In this document: positions 41,807 to 51,027 of the stretch, piece after piece
Layout of the letters: every line of letters starts with the position of its first letter
How positions within the stretch are numbered: position 1 is the stretch's first letter
Source of the DNA: CALITV01 sp964415795
GTDB lineage: Bacteria; UBP6; UBA1177; JAKLFG01
Assembly: GCA_964415795.1 (NCBI GenBank)
Contig: CAYQBN010000004.1
Location: 62,001 to 126,000 of the forward strand
Direction of reading: 5' to 3'
Length of the DNA: 64,000 nt
The notes under the pieces: model-generated
Databases searched by the model: none
Seen by the model: only the letters and a program-made list of their open reading frames with translations
Told to the model about the DNA's origin: nothing
Translations under genes and position numbers: made by a program

Positions 41807-43387
41807 CTACTCTTCCGCCTTCAGAATCCCCGGGACGACATTACTCGTCCCCCAGCGGAAGTTGTCTATGAGCACCATCGAGTCGAGGATATGATCGCCG
41901 ACGTCCCATATCGCAAGACGCAAAACGATGGTTTCTCCGGGGACAACATTGCCACGCACGGTGAGCCAGCCGCTACCGCCGTTCGATGCGAAGCCGGTCC
42001 CCGCAAGTTCCTCGGTCCCCTCGCACGAGGTCACCGACCAACCGTCACCACTCGTGTTCACGCACTGGCTGAAAAGCCCCGCCGGAGCAAGGTTCACACC
42101 GACGGCGTTCCCCTCAAAGACCGCAAGATTTTTATCAGGCGGATTCTTGAATTGCTCATTCGTCGTCGTAAAGGTACTATCAAGAAGTGCTACAAAGAGA
42201 TCATTGTATTGACTGCACACATAGTTGGGGTACTCAGAGGAAAGGAAGTAGATATCGAACGCGAACGAATGGGCAGTGGGCGGGACATCTATCTCTAGAC
42301 GGAGCATGACGCCGTCATTGGTGTCACCAGTGGACCCGGTGGTCCCACATACGGGAGAGGAAGGATAAGCGTTCCCGTTCGCCGTATACCAGTCAGCGGG
42401 CGGTGCTGAAGAAGTATCATGATCAAAATTGGTGTTGTTCGGCGGGTTGAGCGCCTGCCCACTTGAAAGCGCAAGCATTTTATCGCTCTGACGCGGCACA
42501 ATGACCTCGCCGAGCGCCGGAAGCATCGCGTGGCCGTTTACGTTCGTACCAACAGCACCACTCGGGAGCAGCATCTCCGCTTTGGGGACACCCATGCAGA
42601 GACCGATCGCCTTGGCGTAATCGTAAGGGTCTTTAGAGCTAATCACCAATTCCGATTCGCACTCGGCAGGCGCCTCGGTGCATGTCGAGGTATCCCAGCC
42701 GGTGCAGTCATCCTTGCAGTAGGCCTTGCCACCACTGAAGGCAAGCGGATCGATGTCCACGCAGTTAGTAAGTCCGCCATCACAGATCTCTAGCCCTTCT
42801 CTTACTCCATTGCCGCATTCGGAGGGTTCTATCTCGACGCACCCTTCGACGGCGTAGGCGGTGCAGGACTGGTTACAGAAGGCGGTCCCGCTCTGGTATT
42901 TCTGGGGATCAAGCGTCGTGCAGGCGATCGTGTCGCCGTCGCATACCTCCGGCCCTTCCTTTATCCCATTGCCACAGGTGTGGGGCACTTCTACGCAGGT
43001 AGCGGTGTCCCATCCGAGACAGTCGTCCTGACAGTAGGCCTTGCCGCTGCTGTAAAGCGCGCTGTCGATGTCTACGCAGTCGGCGAGCGTGCCGGTGCTC
43101 TTGTCGCACACTTCACCGGTATCGACCATACCATTGCCGCAGGTGACCGGTATCACATCGGTGTCTGTCAGCGAGTTGTCGGGAATGGTATCGTCGCTCG
43201 GCGCGCTGTCACCTGTTTCCTCATCCGCCACCGGATCATCGAACAGGATACCGTCGTCATCGGTGACCAGAATGGAATCGTCATCGAGGGCCACAATGTC
43301 CTTGTCTTCCTTGGTCTTGGTCTTTGTGCCGCCACACGCGACAAGAAAAACAATCGCTATACTTACGATTAGCTTTCCGCTCTTCAC
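41807..43387 (-). CDS. lipoprotein with CGNG cysteine repeats and choice-of-anchor L domain
   Basis: 526-residue lipoprotein with lipobox FLVAC (Cys near residue 18) and a GTG start after GGGGAGG. An acidic Asp/Thr/Ser linker (about 25-80) is followed by three cysteine repeats, each opening CGNG and containing EVCD/EICD (about 83, 135, 187). These resemble the DUF4215/myxococcal cysteine-rich repeat. The C-terminal half (about 240-520) matches the choice-of-anchor L type, with AFDIYFLSSEYPNYVCSQYND and MVLIDNFRWG. A cell-surface adhesin or structural role is inferred. It is divergent from the next large lipoprotein and may share regulation. Confidence 0.8.
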   Translation of the reverse strand: MKSGKLIVSIAIVFLVACGGTKTKTKEDKDIVALDDDSILVTDDDGILFDDPVADEETGDSAPSDDTIPDNSLTDTDVIPVTCGNGMVDTGEVCDKSTGTLADCVDIDSALYSSGKAYCQDDCLGWDTATCVEVPHTCGNGIKEGPEVCDGDTIACTTLDPQKYQSGTAFCNQSCTAYAVEGCVEIEPSECGNGVREGLEICDGGLTNCVDIDPLAFSGGKAYCKDDCTGWDTSTCTEAPAECESELVISSKDPYDYAKAIGLCMGVPKAEMLLPSGAVGTNVNGHAMLPALGEVIVPRQSDKMLALSSGQALNPPNNTNFDHDTSSAPPADWYTANGNAYPSSPVCGTTGSTGDTNDGVMLRLEIDVPPTAHSFAFDIYFLSSEYPNYVCSQYNDLFVALLDSTFTTTNEQFKNPPDKNLAVFEGNAVGVNLAPAGLFSQCVNTSGDGWSVTSCEGTEELAGTGFASNGGSGWLTVRGNVVPGETIVLRLAIWDVGDHILDSMVLIDNFRWGTSNVVPGILKAEE

Positions 43388-43472
43388 ACCAAGCCTCCCC
43401 TTATGATGGACACCATATGAAGGATAATCAATAAAGAAAACAAATCAACGAAAAAAATGTCTTGCGACGCTG

Positions 43473-43501
43473 TTGACTTTGTTAGAAGGGATATCTAGAC
43501 T
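43473..43501 (+). promoter_or_regulatory. promoter of the disintegrin-like lipoprotein gene
   Basis: TTGACT (43473-43478), a 17-bp spacer and TAGACT (43496-43501). The gene starts at 43544 after AAGGAGG. No equally good promoter is seen for the divergent lipoprotein. Confidence 0.55.
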
Positions 43502-43543
43502 ATATCTGTCTTTTGCGAATCGAGAAATAATAAGGAGGCCGCC

Positions 43544-46357
43544 ATGCAGATGTGGGGAAGAACTTTTTATCTCCTGTTTCCCGGAATACTTTTATTTTTT
43601 GCTCCCGCATGCGATGACGGAGGAAATAAAGAAAAGGTCATCGAAACGGTCCAAACGAAAGTCTCGGCAACCGAGGGAGGAACGGTGGAGACCGAGTCGG
43701 GCGAGGTGAAGATGGACATCCCGGCCGGGGCACTCCATGAGGATACCTATATCACCATTTCTCTCGTCAAGAAGGAAGGCTATCCAGATTCCGGCAATGT
43801 GATGAGCAGTGTCGTCCGCTGCGAGCCATCGGGACTCAAATTCAAAAAGGCGGTGATACTTACGATAAAGGCTGACTCCTCCTTGACCGTTCCCGAAGGA
43901 AGGCGCCTTACTACCTCTATCTACCGCAATGGAGAGTGGCAGAACCGTCACTCGGGCGATCCGATCATGGCAGGCGATCCGGTCATGGCGGGCGATCCGA
44001 TCATGGCAGGTGACCCCATCATGGCGGGTGACCCCATCATGGCAGGCGATCCCATCATGCAGGGGGCTGATTATCAAGCGGCGGTCGGTCACTTCACCGA
44101 CTTTGCCCTTTACCTTCAGGAGATACTGCCGACAAACGACGACGACCTGCTCGAAGACGCCGATGAAGCCGAAGAGGAGGATGACGCGGTCACCGCTCCC
44201 GATACGACCGAGGCGAAACCGGACGCCGATATGAGCGACATCACACCGGTCGAGCCGGAGGAAACGCCCGACGAGGACACGGCACCCGATCCGTGCGCCG
44301 GCATCACCTGCTCGGGGCACGGTACTTGCATCGTCGAGTCAGGAGAGCCGGTCTGTCAGTGCGACGCCCCCTTCACGCCGAGCGGCCGCTACTGCGTGAA
44401 TCAGTGCACCGACGAAACCGGCGTGATCATCAAGGGCAAGAAGTGTAATGACGGCCTCTATTGTAACGGGCTGGACACCTGCGATGCCGCCGGCCTCTGT
44501 GCAATACATCAGTTCCCCTCCGGCATGCCGCTCGATTGCAACGATCGTAACGAATGCACGAATGATGTTTGCACCGAGGTGACAGGGGGTTATCTCTGCG
44601 AATACCCGCCAGTCGCTCCGCTCACGCCGTGCGGAGACCCCTCCGACACCGAGTGCGATGACCCTGACACTTGCGACGGCGAAGGACACTGCGCCCCGAA
44701 TTGGGAAAAAGCGACAACGGTCTGTCGCGATGCCGCCGGCCCATGCGATGCGCCCGAACACTGCACGGGCACCTCGGCCCTCTGTCCCACCGATATGAAG
44801 TACGATGCGCAGATGCTCTGCCGACATGCGGTCGGTCCCTGTGACCTCCACGAATACTGCGACGGCGTTTCGGACGACTGCCCGACGGATCTGTTCAGAA
44901 GCCCTGCTGAAATCTGTCGTCCCGCCGAGGACGCCTGCGATGAGCCGGAATTCTGCACTGGCTCCGATGCCGCGTGCCCTCTCGACGAGATGAAAGAAAT
45001 GGATACGGAATGCCGCCCAGCGGCCGGTCCCTGCGATGTCGCCGAGGTGTGCGACGGAAAAACGAAAGGATGTCCCGGCGATATCCTCGCAGAAGCGGGA
45101 ACACTCTGTCGCGCAATGACAGGCGATTGCGATGTCGCCGAGTACTGTGACGGAGAAACGGCCGCCTGTCCTGCCGATGTCGTGAAGCCAGCCAATACCC
45201 TTTGCCGCGCCTCCACCGGCACTTGCGATGTCGCCGAATACTGCACCGGCGTAGCCGGAGAATGCCCCATTGACGCCTTCAAGCCCGACACGACCCTCTG
45301 CCGCCCGGCTGTCGGCCCCTGCGACCTTGCCGAATACTGCAGCGGCGATGCACCAGTATGCCCGATGAACGTCATAGCCCCAAGTGGACACCCCTGCGAT
45401 GACGGAGATCTTTGTACCCGTGGCGAGACCTGCGATGGGGCTGGTACCTCTTATGACCACTGCGGCAATGGAGAAAACATCTTCTGTGCCCATGGCGGCC
45501 AATGCAACGGGACCGGCTGTGATTGCGCAGAAGGCTACACTGGCCCGACCTGCGAAGAGTGTGCCCCCGGATATTTACCTCGCGGCAATGACGGCTATTT
45601 CTTCTGTGCGAGAGATACCGATGGCGACGGCAAAACCGACATGGAGGACAATTGTCCCGAGATCGCCAACCCCGTTCAAGAGGACGCCGACGAAGACGGA
45701 TGGGGCGACCCCTGCGACTGCAAGCCGCATGACGGTCAGGCGAACGCCGACGCCTACGAGCAGTGCAACGGCCGTGATGACAACTGCAACGGTACTATAG
45801 ACGAAGGCGTCGAGGTGTGCCCCGGCGATCTGATGACGAACAACGGTACAACCTATCTATTCTCCTACTGGATCGACAATTACGCAGAGGGCGCCTCATG
45901 TCCGAACGGCTACATGACCATCGCGATAAACGACGCTGTCGAGAATGCATGGATCGGCCAACAAGTTCTCCAGCGGTGGTCGGGATACGAGGGTTTTCCC
46001 CTCTTCTGGATTGGTCTCCACTATGACCTCGACAGCAACCAATGGTGGTGGGACAGCGCCGATCAGTCCTCCTACCGCCGGTGGGCCCCCGGGAATCCCG
46101 ATCTTACCGACGGCGCGAACTGTGTCTACGCCTCTGTCGATGAAAACGGCATCGCGCTGTGGTACTCGACATGGTGCAACAACGATTACCACTGGATCTG
46201 CGAGGCCTGCGGCGACGACAGCGATGACGACGGCTGGGGCGACCACTGCGATTGCGCCCCCAACGACCCCGAGATTTACCCATATCATTGGGAGGATTAC
46301 AACGGGAAGGACGACAACTGCAACGGGCTCATAGACGAAAACGCATATCTTCCCTGA
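43544..46357 (+). CDS. multidomain lipoprotein: ZU5, GDPIMA repeats, disintegrin-like cassettes, MopE motifs, C-type lectin
   Basis: 937-residue surface lipoprotein (lipobox APAC, Cys near 23). In order: a ZU5-like domain (about 40-130, ATEGGTVETESG...DIPAGAL); six GDPIMA units (138-173); an acidic linker; an EGF-like domain (about 250-290, CSGHGTC); a Cys-rich region; seven 32-residue cassettes CRxxxxxCDxxExCxGxxxxCPxD (about 394-617); a second EGF-like domain (CAHGGQC); calcium-type DTDGDGKTDMEDNC; a MopE motif NGRDDNCNGTIDEG; a C-type-lectin-like domain (about 766-886, WIGL and HWICE); and a final NGKDDNCNGLIDEN. The combination suggests an adhesin. Function is inferred. Confidence 0.82.
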   Translation: MQMWGRTFYLLFPGILLFFAPACDDGGNKEKVIETVQTKVSATEGGTVETESGEVKMDIPAGALHEDTYITISLVKKEGYPDSGNVMSSVVRCEPSGLKFKKAVILTIKADSSLTVPEGRRLTTSIYRNGEWQNRHSGDPIMAGDPVMAGDPIMAGDPIMAGDPIMAGDPIMQGADYQAAVGHFTDFALYLQEILPTNDDDLLEDADEAEEEDDAVTAPDTTEAKPDADMSDITPVEPEETPDEDTAPDPCAGITCSGHGTCIVESGEPVCQCDAPFTPSGRYCVNQCTDETGVIIKGKKCNDGLYCNGLDTCDAAGLCAIHQFPSGMPLDCNDRNECTNDVCTEVTGGYLCEYPPVAPLTPCGDPSDTECDDPDTCDGEGHCAPNWEKATTVCRDAAGPCDAPEHCTGTSALCPTDMKYDAQMLCRHAVGPCDLHEYCDGVSDDCPTDLFRSPAEICRPAEDACDEPEFCTGSDAACPLDEMKEMDTECRPAAGPCDVAEVCDGKTKGCPGDILAEAGTLCRAMTGDCDVAEYCDGETAACPADVVKPANTLCRASTGTCDVAEYCTGVAGECPIDAFKPDTTLCRPAVGPCDLAEYCSGDAPVCPMNVIAPSGHPCDDGDLCTRGETCDGAGTSYDHCGNGENIFCAHGGQCNGTGCDCAEGYTGPTCEECAPGYLPRGNDGYFFCARDTDGDGKTDMEDNCPEIANPVQEDADEDGWGDPCDCKPHDGQANADAYEQCNGRDDNCNGTIDEGVEVCPGDLMTNNGTTYLFSYWIDNYAEGASCPNGYMTIAINDAVENAWIGQQVLQRWSGYEGFPLFWIGLHYDLDSNQWWWDSADQSSYRRWAPGNPDLTDGANCVYASVDENGIALWYSTWCNNDYHWICEACGDDSDDDGWGDHCDCAPNDPEIYPYHWEDYNGKDDNCNGLIDENAYLP
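43955..44062 (+). repeat. six tandem 18-bp repeats coding GDPIMA
   Basis: Six units of GGCGATCCGATCATGGCA-type sequence, each coding Gly-Asp-Pro-Ile/Val-Met-Ala (last unit ends Met-Gln). Units differ mostly at synonymous positions (GAT/GAC, CCG/CCC, GCA/GCG), which suggests selection on the protein. Confidence 0.9.
44723..45396 (+). repeat. seven tandem 96-bp disintegrin-like cassettes
   Basis: Seven diverged cassettes of about 32 residues, each with CR, CD, a YC/VC/HC pair before G and CP in fixed order. The pattern recalls the disintegrin loop region of ADAM and snake-venom proteins. The DNA identity between units is moderate. Confidence 0.8.
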
Positions 46358-46371
46358 TCGGCATCGCTCGC

Positions 46372-46887
46372 TCAATCAGCACAGTCACAATCTTCGCCGC
46401 TTGCAAGCGCCTGCATGAGATAGCCTTCTACTAGCCAGCTCACATAACGACGCGGCTCGCCGAAAGGGTGCGCCGGTGAAGGCGGATACTTGATGTATTC
46501 ACAGCGACGACTGACGGCGAGTTCGAAGGTTCCCGTAGCACCGGTGAAGACAAGGAGCGCATCGTGACCACACTCCTGCTTCGGCCCTTCGGATGCCATG
46601 GACATTCCCAGTCGGAAGGAAACCGACGACGCCTCGTCAGGCAAACGCAGACAACGACACTGTTTTGCAGGATCGTTGGGGTCTTTGGCCACGATCACCG
46701 AAACGGTATCGTAGGAGGAAAGCCGCTTTTGCAGGTCGATCCCCCCGGAGACCATCGGCGCAAAGTAGCCTGAAAGGAGAAGAAGGAGCCCGAGTAGCAC
46801 AACCATAAAAACCTTACGCCGGTTACGGCGAGGCGCCGGAGCCTCGAGTTCCTCCGCTGCATGCGGTGGCATCTTTCGCTCGTTCAT
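46372..46887 (-). CDS. hypothetical single-pass membrane protein with Cys-rich periplasmic part
   Basis: 171-residue protein not recognised. A basic N-terminus (RRNRRK) precedes one transmembrane helix at about residues 25-45 (FMVVLLGLLLLLSGYFAP), so the rest should face the periplasm. Six cysteines follow, including CRCLR, QECGHD, RRCEY and the last CDCAD. GGAGGA lies six bases before the ATG. It is 15 bp downstream of the AmpG-like gene stop on its strand's upstream side, so the two may be read the other way round: it precedes nothing obvious downstream. It converges on the disintegrin-like lipoprotein gene. Confidence 0.6.
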   Translation of the reverse strand: MNERKMPPHAAEELEAPAPRRNRRKVFMVVLLGLLLLLSGYFAPMVSGGIDLQKRLSSYDTVSVIVAKDPNDPAKQCRCLRLPDEASSVSFRLGMSMASEGPKQECGHDALLVFTGATGTFELAVSRRCEYIKYPPSPAHPFGEPRRYVSWLVEGYLMQALASGEDCDCAD

Positions 46888-46902
46888 GAGATCCTCCTTG
46901 GA

Positions 46903-48159
46903 TCAGTGGATCGGTGACGCTACGGCCTTCTCGTCAGACAGTCGAAGCGCCGGAATAAAAAAGAGGGCAGGCAGGGCGGCGCCGAAACTGGCGAGGAACA
47001 TCCACGCAAAGCCCCAGTCCTTCACGATGAAACCGGAGACCGCTCCCGCGAACATCCCCGACAAACCCATGAGACCCGAACCGATCGCATAGTGGGCCGA
47101 ACGGTATTTTGCGTGGCACAATCGCATGAGAAAGACTATGAGGAGCGCGTTGCCCATACCCGAGGAGAGATTCTCGATGCCATTGACCGTCGCCGCGGCC
47201 GCTACCGTACCCGGAAAGGAAAGAGCACCATCGTGTGCCCCCAGCGCGAGAAGGCTATATAGAAGGTTGGTCGTGTTCTGGAAGATAACGATCGGCCATA
47301 TGGCTCGGGCAAGACCGATGCGTGCGATCACCCATCCACCGAAGAGGGCACCGACAATGGTGGCGGGAAGCCCAACGAACGACGATATCCAACCGTAGTG
47401 GTTCTTGATGCCGATCGCGACGAAAAAGGGACCGACCATCGCATGGAGCATGTACTCCCCCGCCCGCAGGAAGATGATGAAGAGGAGAACGGCGATGATG
47501 TTGTCGCGCCGCAGGTAGACGGTAAATGCTTCGAAATAGGAGGGACGCTCCGAGGCACTGGCCGCAGGCTCCTTGCAGGGGACCGGGAGTAAAAAAAGGT
47601 GAAAGAGGAAAAGAGCGACGGCGATAGCGAACGCAAGCAGGAATGCCGGACGCCACCCCCAGAGTGCCCCGACTGTTGCGACGACACCGGTACCGGTCAT
47701 CATGGCGATACGGTAAGCAAGCACCCGGAGGCCGACCCACCGTGCCTGCCCTGCGTCATCGAGCACTTCCATGTAATATCCATCGGTCGCGATGTCGTTC
47801 GTCGCGGCGAGTACCGATCCCAAGAAGAAAAGTCCGAACATGACGGGAATAAGGACCGGAAACGAGGCGCCCACGGCAAGCGCTCCGGTGACAAGGACGA
47901 GGAGCCCCTGCATCAGGAGAATCCACGAACGCTTGGTACCGTACCGATCGACCAGCGGTCCCCAGAGGAACTTCACCGTCCACGGCAGACCGAAGAACGA
48001 GGTGAGCCCAATGTACTGGACCGCCACATCCATCGTGGCGAGGTAGAAGTTCGAGATGACACGGATGACGGTGTAGGGGAATCCCTCACAGAAGTTGGTC
48101 GTAAAAACCCACAACGGGGCCGGTATCTGACGACGCGGTGCACTCATGCTGACGCTCAT
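46903..48159 (-). CDS. AmpG-like MFS transporter
   Basis: 418-residue major facilitator with about 12 helices. The opening WVFTTNFCEGFPYTVIRVIS and the GLPWTVKFLWGPLVDRYGTKRSW loop match the AmpG/PAT branch, which imports anhydro-muropeptides for wall recycling. ATG 48159 is chosen because family homology starts a few residues later; ATG 48147 is an equal alternative, and neither has a strong ribosome site. The next gene on the strand, a membrane protein, starts 15 bp after the stop. The substrate is inferred from family and could also be acetyl-CoA-like or another solute. Confidence 0.82.
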   Translation of the reverse strand: MSVSMSAPRRQIPAPLWVFTTNFCEGFPYTVIRVISNFYLATMDVAVQYIGLTSFFGLPWTVKFLWGPLVDRYGTKRSWILLMQGLLVLVTGALAVGASFPVLIPVMFGLFFLGSVLAATNDIATDGYYMEVLDDAGQARWVGLRVLAYRIAMMTGTGVVATVGALWGWRPAFLLAFAIAVALFLFHLFLLPVPCKEPAASASERPSYFEAFTVYLRRDNIIAVLLFIIFLRAGEYMLHAMVGPFFVAIGIKNHYGWISSFVGLPATIVGALFGGWVIARIGLARAIWPIVIFQNTTNLLYSLLALGAHDGALSFPGTVAAAATVNGIENLSSGMGNALLIVFLMRLCHAKYRSAHYAIGSGLMGLSGMFAGAVSGFIVKDWGFAWMFLASFGAALPALFFIPALRLSDEKAVASPIH

Positions 48160-48194
48160 CGGTTCGGCACGACTATGACAGTAAAGAAAGATGT

Positions 48195-48222
48195 TTGCAA
48201 GAAAAGATTGTAGAGGTATAGT
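48195..48222 (+). promoter_or_regulatory. promoter of cutA
   Basis: TTGCAA (48195-48200), a 16-bp spacer and TATAGT (48217-48222), in the divergent gap with the AmpG-like gene. Confidence 0.65.
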
Positions 48223-48253
48223 GAAAAGACCGTTCTGGCTCAGGGAGGAGATC

Positions 48254-48589
48254 ATGCCCACGGGACATATCATCGTGTTCACCACCTTCGAGAAACGGGA
48301 AGACGCCGAGCGGGCGCTTCAGGCGCTCCTCGAACAGCGGATCGCCGCCTGCGTGCAGATCATCGGTCCAATGACGAGCAGGTACTGGTGGAAAGGGAAG
48401 ATCGAGACGGCGAACGAAGTTCTGTGTCTCATCAAGACACGCCGAGCGCTCTTTCCACGACTCGAGCAGGTGCTCATCGAACTGCATCCCTACGAGGTTC
48501 CGCAGATCATCGCGGTGCCGATCGAGAAGGGAAATGCCCCTTACCTTCGCTGGCTCGAAGAGGAAACCGCAGGATCGCTACCAGATTAA
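48254..48589 (+). CDS. cutA: divalent-cation tolerance protein CutA
   Basis: 111-residue CutA1, a very stable trimer related to PII in fold. Family segments are IIVFTTFEKREDAERAL, RIAACVQI, SRYWWKGKIE and HPYEVPQIIAVPI. CutA was linked to copper tolerance, but its real role is unclear. ATG 48254 follows GGGAGGAG by 3-4 bases; the frame extends upstream without coding look. It is probably monocistronic or read into the epimerase gene 96 bp downstream. Confidence 0.95.
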   Translation: MPTGHIIVFTTFEKREDAERALQALLEQRIAACVQIIGPMTSRYWWKGKIETANEVLCLIKTRRALFPRLEQVLIELHPYEVPQIIAVPIEKGNAPYLRWLEEETAGSLPD

Positions 48590-48685
48590 CGGAAGGCGGA
48601 ACGATGGAAAAATGCCACATGATTTTTCTTGACCCGCTCCTCCCCTTCCTGATAGGGAGATATCAGCATATACGGTGAGGGTTCC

Positions 48686-49738
48686 ATGCACATTCTCGTG
48701 ACCGGGACTGCCGGATTCATCGGATTCCACACGACGCTCCGTCTCCTCGCTCGCGGCGATACGGTAGTGGGAGTCGACAGCGTCAACGACTACTACGATG
48801 TCAATCTCAAATACGGACGGCTCGCCGCGAGCGGTATCGCTCGCGAGGCGGTTCGCTATGGAAAAATGATTCAGAGCACGACGCTGCCCGGCTACCGATT
48901 CATCCAACTCAAACTCGAAGACCGGCCCGCCTTGGAACACCTCTTTGCCGAAGAACGGTTCGATATGGTGTGTCACCTTGCGGCGCAGGCGGGCGTACGC
49001 TACTCGCTGACCAATCCGCATGCCTACATCGAGGCGAACCTCGTCGGTTTCATGAACATCCTCGAACTCTGTCGCCGGTATCCGGTGAAGCACCTCGTCT
49101 ATGCTTCAAGTTCCAGCGTCTACGGCCTCAACACCGCGATGCCCTTCTCGACATCGCACCCCGTCGACCACCCGGTGAGCCTCTACGCCGCCACCAAGAA
49201 AGCAAACGAACTCATGGCGCATTCCTACAGCCACCTCTACCGTCTTCCCACGACCGGCTTGCGTTTCTTCACCGTGTACGGGCCATGGGGACGCCCCGAC
49301 ATGGCGCTCTTCATCTACACCGACGCCATCCTGTCAGGTAAGCCGATAGATGTGTATAACTTTGGAGAGATGCAGCGCGACTTCACTTATATAGACGACA
49401 TCGTCGAAGGGGTCCTCCGAACGCTTGACCGGCCCCCAGCCGGCGATCCGGCGTGGGACCCTCGAAATCCCGATCCTGCCTCTTCGACGGCCCCCTACCG
49501 TCTCTACAACATCGGCAACGGGGCACCGGTACGGCTCACCGACTTCATCGACGCCATCGAAGAAGCGCTCGGCAAGAAAGCGGTCCGCAATCTCCTGCCT
49601 CTCCAACCGGGCGATGTACCGGCGACATGGGCCGATGTGAGCGACCTTGCGCGTGACACCGGTTATCGTCCACACACCGATATCCGCGAAGGGATAGCCC
49701 GTTTCATCTCGTGGTACCGCTCCTACTATGGCCGTTAG
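48686..49738 (+). CDS. UDP-glucuronate 4-epimerase-like SDR
   Basis: 350-residue extended short-chain dehydrogenase. The NAD site is TGTAGFIGFH, the catalytic Ser region is SSSVYGLN and the YxxxK is in LYAATKKANE. The segment DYYDVNLKYGRL and the family's FTVYGPWGRPDMALFIYT are typical of UDP-GlcA 4-epimerases, which make UDP-galacturonate for capsule or LPS. GAGGG precedes the ATG. The gene overlaps the following MFS gene by 11 bp. A palindrome CTGATA-GGGAGA-TATCAG lies at about 48649-48666 in the leader. Confidence 0.93.
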   Translation: MHILVTGTAGFIGFHTTLRLLARGDTVVGVDSVNDYYDVNLKYGRLAASGIAREAVRYGKMIQSTTLPGYRFIQLKLEDRPALEHLFAEERFDMVCHLAAQAGVRYSLTNPHAYIEANLVGFMNILELCRRYPVKHLVYASSSSVYGLNTAMPFSTSHPVDHPVSLYAATKKANELMAHSYSHLYRLPTTGLRFFTVYGPWGRPDMALFIYTDAILSGKPIDVYNFGEMQRDFTYIDDIVEGVLRTLDRPPAGDPAWDPRNPDPASSTAPYRLYNIGNGAPVRLTDFIDAIEEALGKKAVRNLLPLQPGDVPATWADVSDLARDTGYRPHTDIREGIARFISWYRSYYGR

Positions 49739-51017
49739 CGCGATGCCGCCGAACGCCGAACGCAGCTGGATACTCTACGATGTCGCCAACTCGGCCTATT
49801 CGCTCATCGTCGTTACCGCCATCTTCCCTATCTTTTTCAAGGAAACGCTGACGACGACGCTCCCTCCTCACACTGCGACGGCGTACTGGGGCTATGCCAA
49901 CGCTGTCGCGGCGCTCGTGATCGGCATTCTTTCCCCGGTCCTCGGACCGCTCGCCGATGGCGCCGGTCAAAAGCGGCGCTTGTTCCTGATGTTTTTCGTC
50001 CTCGGCGTCGCGGCAACTGCGCTTCTTTCCCTGCCACCGCGGGGGGCATGGCTTATAGCGCTCGCACTCTTTGTCCTCTCGCGCATCGGATGGGGCGGCT
50101 CGTCACTCTTTTACGACGCGTTCCTCGTCGATGTGACGACCCCCGACCGAATGCACCTCGTCTCGGCGCGGGGGTACGCTTACGGCTACATCGGCGGAAC
50201 CGTTCCGTTCCTTCTCATCATTCTTTGGATCGTCGTCGGTACCGGCGGTGCCGTGACCGGAACCGTGGCACGTACCGCGTTCCTCCTTACCGCTCTCTGG
50301 TGGATTTTCTTTTCGCTTCCCCTTCTCCGCGATGTGCGCCAACGCTTCGAACGACCACCTGATGCATACCCTGTTCGCGACAGTATCCGCCGCATCCTCA
50401 TCACTCTTCGGCAAGCACCGGCATATCGCGACGCGTTTCTCTTCATACTCGCCTATTTCTTTTACATAGATGGCGTGGACACCATCATCGCCATGGCCGC
50501 CGCCTACGGCATCGACGCGGGACTCGGCGCCACAACGCTCGTCGGTGCGATCCTCATGATACAGATCGTCGCCTTCCCTTGCGCGCTTCTTTATGGACGC
50601 TGGGCATCGCGCTACGCGGCAAAGCCGCCCATCTTTCTCGCGATCGCCATCTATCTCCTCATCACCCTCATCGCCTTCTTTCTTCCCGACATCTCGTCCC
50701 CTGACCTCCGGGCAACGCTCTTCTGGGTCCTTTCCTTCCTCGTGGCCACCTCAATGGGCGGCATTCAGGCACTTAGTCGATCGCTCTTTGCACGCCTCAT
50801 TCCTCCTACCCAGTCAGCAGAGTTCTTTGGTATCCTTAACATCATGGGGCGACTTGCGGCGATCATGGGACCGTTCCTCATGGGAGTCGTAGGAAACTTG
50901 GCCGGACACTCACGATGGGGCACCATACCCCTCTTTGCCCTGTTCCTTATGGGAGTTTTCTTTCTCGCGGCCGTCCGAGAGCCTCGCTCGATACCGCCAG
51001 AACAACCATCGTCATAA
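49728..51017 (+). CDS. UMF1/Atg22-family MFS transporter
   Basis: 429-residue 12-helix permease. The opening WILYDVANSAYSLIVVTAIFP is the hallmark of the UMF1 (Atg22-like, unknown major facilitator 1) family. Further family signs are SPVLGPLADGAGQKRR and GGIQALSRSLFARLIPP. The substrate is unknown; yeast Atg22 exports amino acids from the vacuole. ATG 49728 overlaps the epimerase stop by 11 bp; an ATG five codons later is an alternative. It is followed by the acid phosphatase gene 10 bp downstream. Confidence 0.9.
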   Translation: MAVSAMPPNAERSWILYDVANSAYSLIVVTAIFPIFFKETLTTTLPPHTATAYWGYANAVAALVIGILSPVLGPLADGAGQKRRLFLMFFVLGVAATALLSLPPRGAWLIALALFVLSRIGWGGSSLFYDAFLVDVTTPDRMHLVSARGYAYGYIGGTVPFLLIILWIVVGTGGAVTGTVARTAFLLTALWWIFFSLPLLRDVRQRFERPPDAYPVRDSIRRILITLRQAPAYRDAFLFILAYFFYIDGVDTIIAMAAAYGIDAGLGATTLVGAILMIQIVAFPCALLYGRWASRYAAKPPIFLAIAIYLLITLIAFFLPDISSPDLRATLFWVLSFLVATSMGGIQALSRSLFARLIPPTQSAEFFGILNIMGRLAAIMGPFLMGVVGNLAGHSRWGTIPLFALFLMGVFFLAAVREPRSIPPEQPSS

Positions 51018-51027
51018 GGGGACTTTC

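Noticed and set aside
44723..45396. Tandem 96-bp repeats considered as a CRISPR-like or non-coding array
   Set aside because: The frame is continuous, cysteine spacing is kept, and repeats diverge at synonymous sites, so it is coding.
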